A stretch of DNA of 64,000 nucleotides from Acidovorax_G lacteus (GTDB lineage Bacteria > Pseudomonadota > Gammaproteobacteria > Burkholderiales > Burkholderiaceae_C): the NCBI RefSeq assembly GCF_039540375.1, contig NZ_BAABEX010000007.1, positions 372,001 to 436,000 of the forward strand, in the 5' to 3' direction. Of the stretch, positions 15,321 to 24,500 are shown in pieces. The translations under genes were made by a program, and so were the position numbers. The notes beneath the pieces are model-generated. The model did not search any database, was not told where the DNA came from, and saw nothing but the letters and a program-made list of their open reading frames with translations. The first letter of the stretch is position 1, and each line of letters begins with the position of its first letter.

Positions 15321-15992
15321 ATGACGACACGCTTTTCGGGCACGCCCGGCGCGACGCCAGCGCCGGTGGTGCTGGTGCTGGCTTCAGGGCTGGGCCGTCG
15401 GTTTCGCGCCTCGGGCGGCCAAGTGCACAAGTTACAGGCGCTGCTGGCCGGGCGGCCGGTGCTGGAGCGCACGCTCGATGCCGTGCGGGCCAGCGGTCTG
15501 CCCTGGCACCTGGAAGATGCCGGCCATCCAGGCATGGGCGATTCGATTGCAGCGGCCGTGCGCGCTACGTCGGCTGCACCAGGCTGGTTGGTGCTGCCTG
15601 GCGATTTGCCGCTGGTGCAACCCGCCACGCTGAGGGCTGTGGCCGCAGCGCTGGCCCAGGCCGATGTGGTGCTGCCCTGGTGTCAAGGTGTGCGGGGGCA
15701 CCCGGTCGGGTTTTCAGCCCGCTGCGGGGCCGCCTTGATGGCGCTGGCCGGGGAGGAGGGGGCGTCTTCCATCGTCCGGCAATGGCAGGTCGAGGGCCGC
15801 GTGCTGCGCTGGGACACAGCCGACACCGGCTGCATCACCGATATCGACACCACGGACGACCTGGCCCGGGCCGAGGCGCTGTGGCAAGCGCAAGCCACCC
15901 CTGGAGCCCGTGCGCCGGATGACCGTACGTCAGCGCCTGGCCCGCAAGCCGCAGGCCATGCCACGCATCCGGGCGAGTGCGGGTGTCAGTAA
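15321..15992 (+). CDS. MobA-like NTP transferase (nucleotidyltransferase family)
   Basis: This 223-residue protein has the Rossmann-like fold of the MobA/MocA group. A nucleotide-binding start VVLVLASGLGRRFRASG is followed by HKLQALLAGRPVLERTLDAV, then the metal-binding LVLPGDLPLVQPATLRAV and the late DIDTTDDLARAEAL. Relatives transfer CMP or GMP to molybdopterin. The first motif is LASGLGRR instead of the common LAAGxSxR, and no other molybdenum genes are near, so the substrate is open. The gene overlaps the 3' end of sodC by 7 bp on the opposite strand. Confidence 0.75.
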   Translation: MTTRFSGTPGATPAPVVLVLASGLGRRFRASGGQVHKLQALLAGRPVLERTLDAVRASGLPWHLEDAGHPGMGDSIAAAVRATSAAPGWLVLPGDLPLVQPATLRAVAAALAQADVVLPWCQGVRGHPVGFSARCGAALMALAGEEGASSIVRQWQVEGRVLRWDTADTGCITDIDTTDDLARAEALWQAQATPGARAPDDRTSAPGPQAAGHATHPGECGCQ

Positions 15993-16531
15993 GCGGCCGT
16001 TTTGTCGGCCTGGATGACCGCGCACGCAAGGCGAGGGCCCGCATTGCCTGTGGGCTGGGTTTTGTAGTCGTCCGGATCGCGGTGGACGATCAAGCCCTTG
16101 CCCACCACATCGGCCGCACCCGCGCCCACGCGGATCGTGCGCGACTCAAATTGCAGCCGGGCCACGCCCGCGCTGTCGGCCTTCAGGCTGGGCAGGTCAC
16201 CGGCGTGGTGATCGCCCTGGCCGTGCTGGCCATGTCCATGCCCGCCAGGATTGAAGTGACCGCCAGTGCTCATGCCGTCGCCGCTGGAGCAGTCGCCTTT
16301 CTCATGCACATGGAAGCCGTGCTCAGCGCCCGGCTTGAGGCCGCGCACTTCCGCGGTGACCAGCACCTTGTCACCCTGCTGCACGAATCGCACGGTGCCG
16401 GTGGTGGCGTTGCCGCGCGTGGCCTGCAACTGGGCGGTGGCCGACGGCCCTTGCGGAGCCGACGCGCAGGCCGACAGCATGGCTGCGCTGACGACGGTGA
16501 TAACGGCAGAGCAGCGAGGAAAAGTGCGCAT
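15986..16531 (-). CDS. sodC: Cu/Zn superoxide dismutase, lipoprotein
   Basis: This 181-residue protein converts superoxide to hydrogen peroxide and oxygen in the periplasm. An N-terminal lipobox (AAMLSACAS, Cys22) predicts a lipid anchor. Copper ligands are in HGFHVHEKGDCS, zinc ligands in GGHFNPGG and the following histidines and Asp, and the last copper His in GLIVHRDPDDYKTQP. The C-terminal GNAGPRLACAVI holds the guiding Arg and the disulfide Cys. A loop of extra His and Gly residues (GHGHGQHGQGDHH) may help metal loading. It runs in the same direction as the ChaC-like gene, 45 bp behind it. Confidence 0.92.
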   Translation of the reverse strand: MRTFPRCSAVITVVSAAMLSACASAPQGPSATAQLQATRGNATTGTVRFVQQGDKVLVTAEVRGLKPGAEHGFHVHEKGDCSSGDGMSTGGHFNPGGHGHGQHGQGDHHAGDLPSLKADSAGVARLQFESRTIRVGAGAADVVGKGLIVHRDPDDYKTQPTGNAGPRLACAVIQADKTAAY

Positions 16532-16576
16532 GGGAGACTCCTGGCGGTCAGGTGTTAGAGGGCGATCCAGTGTGCC

Positions 16577-17170
16577 TCAGTCCGGAGCGTCCACCAAGGC
16601 CAGAAGGCGCGCCAGGGCCTGATCGTGAATGCCCCAGCGTAACAATTCGTGATGGGTGGCGCGCGCATAGTCCAGGGTGGTGCCATAACGGCCCGTGGCC
16701 TCGCGGAAAATGCGGCGGTACTCGTCGGGCGCCAACTCTCCGGTGTGGTTGGGGCTCTTGCGCGACAGGGTGAAGGCCAGCGCACGCACCGGCGTCGTCT
16801 CGGTCTGGCACACCAGCCAGCGTGGGTCGTACACGGCGGTCACCATTTCGCGCTGCCACAGGTTGATCAGCGTTTGCCGGGCCTGCGGCTGCGGCACCCG
16901 AAAGACCATGCCGCGGCAACTGCCGCCCGAGAGCATACCGAACACCAGACCTGGGCATTCGGGCGTGCCACGGTTCACACGGCTCCACATGCGCAGAGCG
17001 CGGTGCCATCCGTGCACCCGTGCCATGCGCCGCTCAGCGTAATCAAACTCAGGCCGCCAGATCAACGAGCCGTAGGCAAAAATCCAGAGGTCATCCTGGC
17101 CCCCCCAATCGGCCAGCGCCTGCTTCAGCATTGGCTCTGGGTCACGCAGCGGTGCAGGGATGGCGGTCAT
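16577..17170 (-). CDS. ChaC-like gamma-glutamylcyclotransferase
   Basis: This 197-residue enzyme belongs to the ChaC family, which breaks gamma-glutamyl bonds, acting on glutathione to give 5-oxoproline and Cys-Gly. The substrate-binding motif FAYGSLIWRPEF is at residues 31-42, followed by the Arg-rich RVHGWHRALRMWSRVNRGTPECPGLVFGML block of the family and the SRKSPNHTGELAPDEYRRIF region. Length is within the usual range. It is the first gene of a minus-strand pair with sodC and is divergent from the OmpA-like gene (62 bp between starts). Confidence 0.87.
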   Translation of the reverse strand: MTAIPAPLRDPEPMLKQALADWGGQDDLWIFAYGSLIWRPEFDYAERRMARVHGWHRALRMWSRVNRGTPECPGLVFGMLSGGSCRGMVFRVPQPQARQTLINLWQREMVTAVYDPRWLVCQTETTPVRALAFTLSRKSPNHTGELAPDEYRRIFREATGRYGTTLDYARATHHELLRWGIHDQALARLLALVDAPD

Positions 17171-17232
17171 GGCGTGGCTCTAAAATGGCAGGCTTTTGGT
17201 CACTGCGCAGCATATTCAAACGGAGTTGTCTG

Positions 17233-17745
17233 ATGTCTTTCTCGGGTTCTGGAAACGATCGCCAAGAGCGTTTTGTGCTGGGTTTCGTATTCGCGCTGGT
17301 GGCACTGGTGGTCCTAGTGGTCATCGGTTCCGCCCTCGCCAAGCGCACCCCGGCTGTCCAAGCAAAAACGGCTCCAGCCACGCTGGTGATGCAGGTGGCA
17401 CCGATCGAGGAACTGGCCAGTGTGCGCGTGGAAAACGGCATGGTGCTGTTCTTCTTTGCAACCGCCAAGGCGGAACTTGCGACCGGTGCGAGCGAAGCCC
17501 TGTTTGACATCGTCAAGGGTGTCGGCGAGGGCAAGAAGGCCGTCATCTCCGGCTTCCACGACGCCACAGGTGACGCTGCCGCCAACGCCGAACTGGCGAA
17601 GCAGCGCGCGATGGCGGTGCGCGATGCACTGCTGGCGCTGGGCGTGACCGACGACAAGATTGAGCTCAAGAAGCCCGAGCAGACCCAGGGCACGGGCGAT
17701 GCAGCCCAGGCACGCCGTGTGGAGGTGGCGCTGGCTGCCCTGTGA
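17233..17745 (+). CDS. Membrane-anchored OmpA-like protein
   Basis: This 170-residue protein has a single membrane helix near residues 12-35 (VLGFVFALVALVVLVVIGSALA). A small periplasmic domain with the OmpA/MotB C-terminal fold follows: ENGMVLFFFATAKAELATGASEALFDIVKGV, ISGFHDATGDAAANAELAKQRAMAVRDALLALGV. Such domains hold peptidoglycan, though the classical peptidoglycan-binding Asp-Arg pair is not clearly conserved, so binding is uncertain. A GGAG site is 7-8 bp before the ATG. An intrinsic terminator follows at 17807-17836. Confidence 0.8.
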   Translation: MSFSGSGNDRQERFVLGFVFALVALVVLVVIGSALAKRTPAVQAKTAPATLVMQVAPIEELASVRVENGMVLFFFATAKAELATGASEALFDIVKGVGEGKKAVISGFHDATGDAAANAELAKQRAMAVRDALLALGVTDDKIELKKPEQTQGTGDAAQARRVEVALAAL

Positions 17746-17806
17746 GCCGTGACGGCGCGCATGCATCGTCGCGCTGCCTTTGAGCGCCGTACAAACAATG
17801 CCCCAC

Positions 17807-17836
17807 AAAAAAGCCCGGTATCACCGGGCTTTTTTT
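17807..17836. terminator. Bidirectional intrinsic terminator
   Basis: A perfect stem GCCCGGT, 3-base loop, ACCGGGC is flanked by six A on the left and seven T on the right. It can stop transcription from both the OmpA-like gene (+) and gloA (-), whose stops are 61 bp and 40 bp away. Confidence 0.92.
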
Positions 17837-17876
17837 ATGGCTAGCCAGCCTCCCAGGCTTGGGCAAGGGCAGGGGA

Positions 17877-18290
17877 TCAGCGCAGGCCTTGACCCGCTGC
17901 ACCTTCTGCGCGCTGGATGAGTTCGATCTTGTAGCCGTCCGGGTCGGTCACAAACGCAATGACTGTGGTGCCGCCCTTCACAGGGCCAGGTTCGCGGGTC
18001 ACGTTGCCGCCCGCCGAGCGGATTTTCTCGCACGCGGCGTACACGTCGGGTACGCCCAGCGCGATGTGGCCGTATGCCGTGCCGATGTCGTAGCTTTCGA
18101 CGCCCCAGTTGTAGGTCAGCTCGATTTCGGCCTGACCGGGGTTGCCGCCGTCGAAGCCCAGAAAAGCCAACGAATACTTGTACTCAGGGTTCTCGGAGGT
18201 ACGCAGCAATTGCATGCCCAGCACCTGGGTGTAGAAATCGATGGAGCGCTGGAGGTTGCCCACACGGAGCATGGTGTGCAGAAATTTCAT
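17877..18290 (-). CDS. gloA: Lactoylglutathione lyase (glyoxalase I)
   Basis: This 137-residue enzyme turns the hemithioacetal of methylglyoxal and glutathione into S-lactoylglutathione. The four metal ligands of the family are visible: His5 in KFLHTMLRV, Glu in AEIELTYNWG, His in YGHIALGV and Glu in GYKIELIQR. Other signatures are RSIDFYTQVLGM and FLGFDGG. The start at 18290 is chosen because MKFLHTM is the family N-terminus; three extra codons upstream are possible. It is a stand-alone gene with its own terminator. Confidence 0.94.
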   Translation of the reverse strand: MKFLHTMLRVGNLQRSIDFYTQVLGMQLLRTSENPEYKYSLAFLGFDGGNPGQAEIELTYNWGVESYDIGTAYGHIALGVPDVYAACEKIRSAGGNVTREPGPVKGGTTVIAFVTDPDGYKIELIQRAEGAAGQGLR

Positions 18291-18369
18291 GCCGCCCATT
18301 GTGCGATGAACACAAAAACCCGTCGCAGCAATGCTGTGCTGCTTCGTGGCTGCCTTCTGGTCGTCGTCA

Positions 18370-18816
18370 TCACACGGCGGGTTGGTGCACGATAGTGACC
18401 GGCAGCTTGGCCCCCTGCAAGACCGCCTGCGAAACCGAGCCCAAGATCAGGCCCTGTACCGGGCCACGGCCGCGGGCGCCCATGACGATCTGGCTGCACC
18501 CATGGCGGTGCGCGCATTCGAGCACCATTTCTGCTGGATCGCCGGTCAAGAGTTCTTGCTCGTACGGAATCTCGGCGTCCGCAAGCAGTGCGCTGGCCTG
18601 CGCCAAGGCTTGACGTCCAGCAGCGGCCGACCAACGTGCGAGTACCTCGGCATCGGGCGGCATTAACAACTCGTAGAGATACGTGGGCTCCTGCGCTGAC
18701 GCGATGACCACCGACAACTGGAGCCCTGAGCGCGCAAGCCCGATCACATGGCGTACGGCGGCCAATGCCCCCTCAGACCCATCGACCGCAAGCAATAACT
18801 TGTGCTGATTCAGCAC
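18370..18816 (-). CDS. Universal stress protein, UspA family
   Basis: This single-domain Usp protein of about 148 residues has the N-terminal KLLLAVDGSEGALAAVRHV and the C-terminal nucleotide-binding signature GARGRGPVQGLILGSVSQAVL, so it probably binds ATP. The GTG at 18816 is preferred over the GTG at 18822 because GGGGAG then lies 8 bp upstream instead of 2. It follows the SDR gene by about 18 bp on the same strand, so they probably share a transcript. Confidence 0.87.
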   Translation of the reverse strand: MLNQHKLLLAVDGSEGALAAVRHVIGLARSGLQLSVVIASAQEPTYLYELLMPPDAEVLARWSAAAGRQALAQASALLADAEIPYEQELLTGDPAEMVLECAHRHGCSQIVMGARGRGPVQGLILGSVSQAVLQGAKLPVTIVHQPAV

Positions 18817-18834
18817 GACCACGTCTCCCCGTCG

Positions 18835-19635
18835 TCACACCGGGACGGTGTAGTTGAGCGTCATCCTGCCCCCATCTACAGTGACAATTTCGCCCGTCAC
18901 ATAGCTGGCCGCATCGCTGGCGAGCCAGGCGACCACATCGGCGATTTCCGACGGCTCACCCAGGCGCTTCATGGGGGTACGGCTCAGGATTTTGTGGCGG
19001 GCCTCATCACTCGTGAGCACGGCCTTGGCCGCGAGTTCGGTGGCTATGGTGCCGGGCGCCACCGCATTGACCCGTACACCCCGGTCGGCAAGCGCCAGGG
19101 CCATCACCCGGGTGAGCTGGTTGATGCCGCCTTTGCTGACGTTGTAGCTCGAAATGTTGGGTATGGCGAGCGTGCCATTGACCGAACTCATGTTGACGAT
19201 CGAGCCTCCGCCTTGCGCCACCATGGTCCGTGCAATGGCCTGACCGACTAGAAATGCACCCTTCAGGTTCACCCTGATCACGGCATCAAAGTCCGCCTCT
19301 GTGACGTCGAGAAAGTCTGCGGCACGGAAGATGCCTGCGTTGTTGACCAGCACATCAACACGACCGTGAGCCTTCAGAACCGCCGCAACCATGCCGTCGA
19401 CATCGGCTTTTGCACCAACGTCACAGTGCAGATAAAGACCTTGCACCGACTGCGCCAGCGTCTGTCCGCGCGCATCGTCCACATCGACTACCACCACACG
19501 CGAACCCTCGGCAGCAAAGCGGCGCACACAGGCCTCGCCAATACCTTGTGCGCCGCCCGTTACAACAACCACGCGGCCCTGGTGGCCGAATGCGATGGTG
19601 GCGGACGACGCGGGACTCGTGGAGGGCAGATTCAT
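18835..19635 (-). CDS. Short-chain dehydrogenase/reductase (SDR)
   Basis: This 266-residue classical SDR has a cofactor motif TGGAQGIG (26-33), an acidic VVDVDD after the second strand that favours NAD, NNAG (98-101), the catalytic Ser (150/151), Tyr164 and Lys168 in SSYNVSKGG, and the C-terminal ASYVTGEIVTVDGG. The substrate is unknown; relatives oxidise small alcohols, sugars or 3-hydroxyacids. It is followed closely by a UspA gene. No Shine-Dalgarno sequence is visible before the ATG. The upstream region is unusually AT-rich, probably the promoter. Confidence 0.86.
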   Translation of the reverse strand: MNLPSTSPASSATIAFGHQGRVVVVTGGAQGIGEACVRRFAAEGSRVVVVDVDDARGQTLAQSVQGLYLHCDVGAKADVDGMVAAVLKAHGRVDVLVNNAGIFRAADFLDVTEADFDAVIRVNLKGAFLVGQAIARTMVAQGGGSIVNMSSVNGTLAIPNISSYNVSKGGINQLTRVMALALADRGVRVNAVAPGTIATELAAKAVLTSDEARHKILSRTPMKRLGEPSEIADVVAWLASDAASYVTGEIVTVDGGRMTLNYTVPV

Positions 19636-20006
19636 GGGAGCAACGGGAAACAGAAAAGCCTATGAGCATACGACAGCCGCCTGGCGGGCAAACTGGATCA
19701 AACCTTTGTTAGATACGATGTATATTATGTTAAGTAGTGAATTGATCGCGTAAAAGCCATGCTTGCTAGACGACACCGACACCGTCGGTGGCCCCCCTAT
19801 CACGCGAAACACTCAGGTGATGCGTGCATGGGTTGCGGGCTCCAGTGTCCGCAGGCGGAGACTGCCACTCGCCCAGAGCAACCAAAGGTCCGCAGCGCCT
19901 GGGCTGTACACCGTCGATCACCAGCCGCGATGCAGTCGGCATATCGGGACTCCCAGCCCGGAGATGGGCCGTCACCAAGGGCCCCGCAGAAGCAAGCCCG
20001 CGTCGC
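19636..20006. other. Intergenic stretch without a supported gene
   Basis: This 371-bp gap separates the SDR and ArsR genes, which run in the same direction. About 60 bp at 19690-19750 are AT-rich (TAGATACGATGTATATTATG), most likely the promoter of the SDR-uspA pair. The remainder is GC-rich. Open frames of up to 147 codons cross it on both strands, but none shows a ribosome-binding site or a recognisable protein. Confidence 0.5.
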
Positions 20007-20345
20007 TCAAGCAGCGCCGAAGAACGCCTGCTGTCGCTTCACCGAAGCCTGCATCTGCCGCGCAATGTTCCCGCAGACCAGATCGCACAGCGCATACACC
20101 GATTCGTCCGCGAAGCGGTAGTACACGGCAGTGCCTCGGCTTTCGCGCTCAACCAGGCCGTGTTTGGTCATCAATGACAGATGGCGCGACACGTTGGCGG
20201 CGGTGAAGCCGCAGGCCTGGGCCAGTTCGCCCACGTTGCGCTCACCCTCGCGCAGCAGGTTGAGGATGCGCAGCCGCGTCGGCTCGGCCAGCACCTGGAA
20301 GTAACCAGCGATCTGTTCAAGGGCTTCGGGGGGCAAATCTTTCAT
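20007..20345 (-). CDS. ArsR/SmtB-family repressor of the efflux and sulfur cluster
   Basis: This 112-residue winged-helix repressor has the ArsR core: VLAEPTRLRILNLLREGERNVGELAQACGFTAANVSRHLSLMTKHGLVERESRGTAVYYRFAD. Cysteines are at 45 (recognition helix region), 87 and 91 (last helix). Two distant cysteines in a small ArsR protein recall the persulfide sensors BigR, YgaV and SqrR, but the spacing is not identical. It is divergent from the adaptor gene, and a perfect palindrome lies between them. The sulfur-transfer genes in the cluster make a reactive-sulfur signal plausible (inference); a metal or metalloid signal remains possible. Confidence 0.85.
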   Translation of the reverse strand: MKDLPPEALEQIAGYFQVLAEPTRLRILNLLREGERNVGELAQACGFTAANVSRHLSLMTKHGLVERESRGTAVYYRFADESVYALCDLVCGNIARQMQASVKRQQAFFGAA

Positions 20346-20419
20346 GGGCGCTCCTGGCGGTCACCGTGGTCGGTCGGAATCCCTTTGCGGTCACAGGTTC
20401 CATCATACATCACTTGCGT

Positions 20420-20439
20420 ATTTAGCTTATTAGCTAAAT
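20420..20439. promoter_or_regulatory. Candidate ArsR operator
   Basis: A perfect inverted repeat ATTTAGCT, 4 bases, AGCTAAAT lies in the 155-bp region between the divergent arsR-like and adaptor genes. Its size and AT-rich arms match ArsR/SmtB operators. It lies 74 bp from the regulator start and 61 bp from the adaptor start, so one site could control both directions. Confidence 0.75.
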
Positions 20440-20500
20440 AATGCACTCGTTCGCCGTATCCATGGCCATCCATCGCCGCCGGCACAAGGAGCTTTCCGTG

Positions 20501-21553
20501 ATGCAATCCTCCACGCCAACATTCGCCACAGTGGCCCTTGCCGTGGCCTTGGGCCTTGGCGCCCACCATGTGTCGGCCGCAACGCCGCTGGCCATACAAA
20601 CCGTGCAGGCGGCCGCCTCTGGGCAGACGCTGACAGTCGATGGCCGCGTCGAGGCCGTGCGCGACACTTCGGTGGCTGCGCCCGTACCCGGCGCCATCGT
20701 GGCCGTACTGGTGCGCGTGGGCGACCGCGTGCAGGCCGGGCAAGAGCTGCTGCGGGTGGACGCCCGCGCGGCAGCACAAAACGCCGCCGCCTCGGTGGCT
20801 CAGGTAGACGCCGCCCGGGCGAGCCTGGAAGTGGCAAGCCGCGAGTACGAACGCCAGGTGCAACTGCACCAGAAGCAGTACATCAGCCAAGCGGCCCTCG
20901 ACCGTGCCCAAGCCCAATGGCAGGCGGCCCGTGCCCAGGTGCAGGCCCTGCAGGCCCAGGCCAACGCCGCCTCCACCCAATCGGGCTTGCACACGGTGCG
21001 TGCACCCTATGCAGGGGTGGTCGTCGAAGTGCCGGCCCAGTTGGGCGACATGGCCCTGCCTGGCAAGCCGCTGGTGCGCGTGTTCGACCCCTCCCAGTTG
21101 CGCGTGACGGCAGACGTGCCGCGCACTGCCATGGGCACGCTACCAGGCGGCACGCTCACGATGAACATTCCAGGCACCGAGCCCGGCCAGTGGACGGTGG
21201 ACGCCGCCCGCGCCACCTGGGTGCCCGCCGTGGATGCCGCCACCCACACCATGCAGCTGCGCGTGCCGCTGCCGGCCGATGGCAAAGGCATCGCCCCCGG
21301 CATGTTTGCGCGCGTGACCCTGCCAGCCGCCGGCGCGGGCGAAGCCGCTCCACGGGTGTTCGTGCCGCGCTCGGCCGTGCTGCGGCGCGCCGAAATGACC
21401 GGTGTGTATGTGGTCGATGCCGAAGGCCGCCCTGCCCTGCGCCAGGTGCGCCTGGGGCGCGAGCGGGGGGGCGATGTGGAAGTGCTGAGCGGCCTGCGCG
21501 CCGGCGAGCGCGTGGCCACCGATGCTGCGGCCGCCACGGCCCAATTGCGCTGA
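20501..21553 (+). CDS. RND efflux periplasmic adaptor (HlyD/AcrA family)
   Basis: This 350-residue adaptor has a signal peptide ending near HVSAA (about residue 27). A biotinyl-lipoyl-like half follows (GRVEAVRDTSVAAPVPGAIVAVLVRVGDRVQAGQELLRVD), then a short coiled-coil hairpin rich in Ala and Gln (about 95-150), the returning lipoyl half (TVRAPYAGVVVEVPAQLGDMALPG) and beta-barrel domains. It joins the inner-membrane pump to the outer-membrane channel. AAGGAG precedes the ATG at 20501 by 9 bp, which decides the start against an open frame from 20441. It is the first gene of the cluster. Confidence 0.88.
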   Translation: MQSSTPTFATVALAVALGLGAHHVSAATPLAIQTVQAAASGQTLTVDGRVEAVRDTSVAAPVPGAIVAVLVRVGDRVQAGQELLRVDARAAAQNAAASVAQVDAARASLEVASREYERQVQLHQKQYISQAALDRAQAQWQAARAQVQALQAQANAASTQSGLHTVRAPYAGVVVEVPAQLGDMALPGKPLVRVFDPSQLRVTADVPRTAMGTLPGGTLTMNIPGTEPGQWTVDAARATWVPAVDAATHTMQLRVPLPADGKGIAPGMFARVTLPAAGAGEAAPRVFVPRSAVLRRAEMTGVYVVDAEGRPALRQVRLGRERGGDVEVLSGLRAGERVATDAAAATAQLR

Positions 21554-21566
21554 AGGAGGCCAGCCC

Positions 21567-24500
21567 ATGAGCGCCCCAACACCTCGCATGGCTTCTAGCA
21601 CCCCCACCCTGGGCGTATCCGGCCGCATTGCTGCGCTGTTCCAGTCGGCACAGATCACCCCCCTGCTGGCGCTGGTGGCCTTTCTGCTCGGCGTGTTTGC
21701 CGTACTCGTCACGCCGCGTGAAGAAGAGCCCCAGATCAACGTGACCATGGCCAACGTGATCGTGCCCTTTCCGGGTGCGTCGGTGGCCGATGTGGAGCAA
21801 ATGGTGGCCACACCGGCCGAGCAGGTGCTGTCGCAGATGGAGGGCACCGAACATGTGATGTCGGTGTCCCGCCCGGGCATGGCCGTGCTCACGGTGCAGT
21901 TCAAAGTGGGCGTGCCGCGCACCGAAGCGCTGGTGCGCCTGCACGACACGCTGCGCAGTAATGCCGACTGGCTGCCGCGCGGCCTGGGCGTGCTCGATCC
22001 CCTCATCAAGCCCAAGGGCATCGACGACGTACCCATCGTGGCCCTGACGCTGTCGCACCCGCAGGGCGAGGCCGGCGGCTTTGACCTGGAGCGCATTGCG
22101 CACAGCCTGGAGGCCGAGATCAAGCGCGTGCCGGGCACTCGCGAGGTTCAGACCCTGGGAGGCCCGGGCCGCGCCGTGATGGTGCAGCTCGATGCTGCAC
22201 GCATGGCCAGCACGGGCACCACCGTGGCCCAGTTGCGTAGCGCCTTGCAATCGGCCAACCAGGGCATGCCGGTGGGCGAGCTGCTGGCGGCCAACCGCAG
22301 CGTAGCGGTCGAGACTGGCCCGTTCTTCCGCAACGCCGACGAGGTGGCCGACCTGATCGTGTCGGTGCGCGACGGCCGCCCGGTGTTCTTGCGCGATGTG
22401 GCCGAGGTGGTCGATGGCCCGCTGCCCCCGAGCCGCATGGTGTGGACAGGCGTGGTGGACCGTTCCGGCGCAGCCCCGATGCTGCGCGAGGCCCCGGCCG
22501 TGACGATCACCGTCACCAAAAAGGCCGGCCAGAACGCCATCGACGTGGCCAACGCCGTGGTGGCCCAGGTCGATGCGCTGCGCAACACCGTGATCCCGGC
22601 CGACGTGGACGTGCGCGTGGTGCGCAACTACGGTGCCACCGCCAACGACAAGGCGCGCCAGCTCATCCAGAAGCTGCTGTTTGCCACCGCCTCGGTGGTG
22701 GCACTGGTGTTCGTGGCGCTGGGCCGGCGCGAGGCCGCCATCGTCGGCACGGCCGTGGTGCTCACGCTCACCGTGACGCTGTTCGCATCCTGGGCCTGGG
22801 GCTTCACGCTCAACCGGGTGTCGCTGTTCGCGCTGATCTTCTCGATTGGCATCCTGGTGGACGACGCCATCGTGGTGGTCGAAAACATCCACCGCCACCA
22901 GCAGCTCTACCCAGGGCGCAGCCTGGCCCAGATCATCCCCGCGGCGGTGGACGAAGTCGGCGGCCCGACCATCCTGGCCACACTCACGGTGATTGCGGCG
23001 CTGCTGCCCATGGCCTTCGTGTCGGGCCTTATGGGCCCGTACATGAGCCCCATCCCCATCAACGCCAGCATGGGCATGCTGCTGTCGCTGGCGATTGCCT
23101 TCGTGGTCACCCCGTGGCTGGCCCGGCTGTGGATGAAGCACACACCCGCAGGGGCCGATGGTGCCGCCCACGCACCCACCCACGGTGGCTTGGCCGCCCG
23201 CCTGCAGCCGCTGTTCGACCGCATCTTCACGCCGCTGCTCGATGAGCACCGGGGCGCCCGCAACCGCGGCCTGCTGGGCCTCGGCGTGGCCTTACTGATT
23301 GCCGTGTCGCTGGCGCTGCCTGCCACCGGCCTGGTGCTGCTCAAGATGCTGCCGTTTGACAACAAGTCCGAGTTCCAGGTCATCGTCGACATGCCCGCCG
23401 GCACCCCGCTCGAAGAAACCGCGGCCGTGCTGCAGGAACTGGGGGCCCACCTGGCCACGGTGCCCGAAGTGACCGACTACCAGGCCTACGCCGGTACGGC
23501 CGCGCCCATCAACTTCAACGGTCTGGTGCGCCAGTACTACCTACGCGCCGGGGGCGAGGTGGGCGACCTGCAGGTCAATCTGGCCGACAAGGCCCATCGC
23601 AAGGCCAAGAGCCACGAAATCGCCATGCGTGAGCGCCCCGCCCTGCAGGCCATCGGCCAGCGTCGCGGTGCCAACGTCAAGGTGGTCGAAGTGCCGCCCG
23701 GCCCGCCCGTACTGGCCCCCATCGTGGCCGAAATCTACGGCCCCAGCGCCGAAGGCCGCCGCGCCGTGGCCCGCGCCGTGCGCGGTGTGTTTGAGGGCAC
23801 TCCCGGCATCGTGGACGTGGACGACAGCGGCATTGCCGACGCGCCGCGCACGCTGCTGCTGATCGACCGGCGCAAGGCTGCCCTGCTGGGCGTGGTGCCG
23901 CAGGACATCGCGGCCACGCTGCGCGCGGGCCTGTCCGGGGAAGACGTGACCTACCTGCACGACGCCAGCAAGTACCCAGTGCCCGTGGTGCTGCGCCTGC
24001 CGCCCCACCAGCAGGGCGATCTCGACGGACTGCTGCAGCTCACGGTGCGCAGCACCGCCGGGCGCACGGTGCCGATCCGCGAGCTGGGCACCGTGAGCGA
24101 CACCCTGCGCGAGCAGCCCGTCTTCCACAAAGACCTGCTGCCTGTGCACTTCGTGGTGGCTGACATGGCCGGCCGCGTGGACAGCCCGCTCTACGGCATG
24201 TTCCAGATGCGCAGCAAGCTGGCCGAGATCGAAACCCCGGGGGGCGGCCGCCTGGATGAATACTGGGTGCGCCAGCCTGCCGAGGCGCTGCGCGGCTACG
24301 CGATCAAGTGGGACGGCGAGTGGAAGGTGACCTACGAAACCTTCCGCGACATGGGCCTGGCCTATGCCGTCGGCCTGGTGCTGATCTACCTGCTGGTCGT
24401 GGCGCAGTTCGGCTCCTACCTCACGCCGCTGATCATCATGGCTCCGATCCCGCTGACCATCATCGGCGTGATGCCTGGGCACGCGCTGCTGGGCGCGCAG

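Noticed and set aside
19763..20206. Open frames crossing the gap between the SDR and ArsR genes
   Set aside because: None has a ribosome-binding site or recognisable protein; they overlap the arsR-like gene antisense or the AT-rich promoter region.
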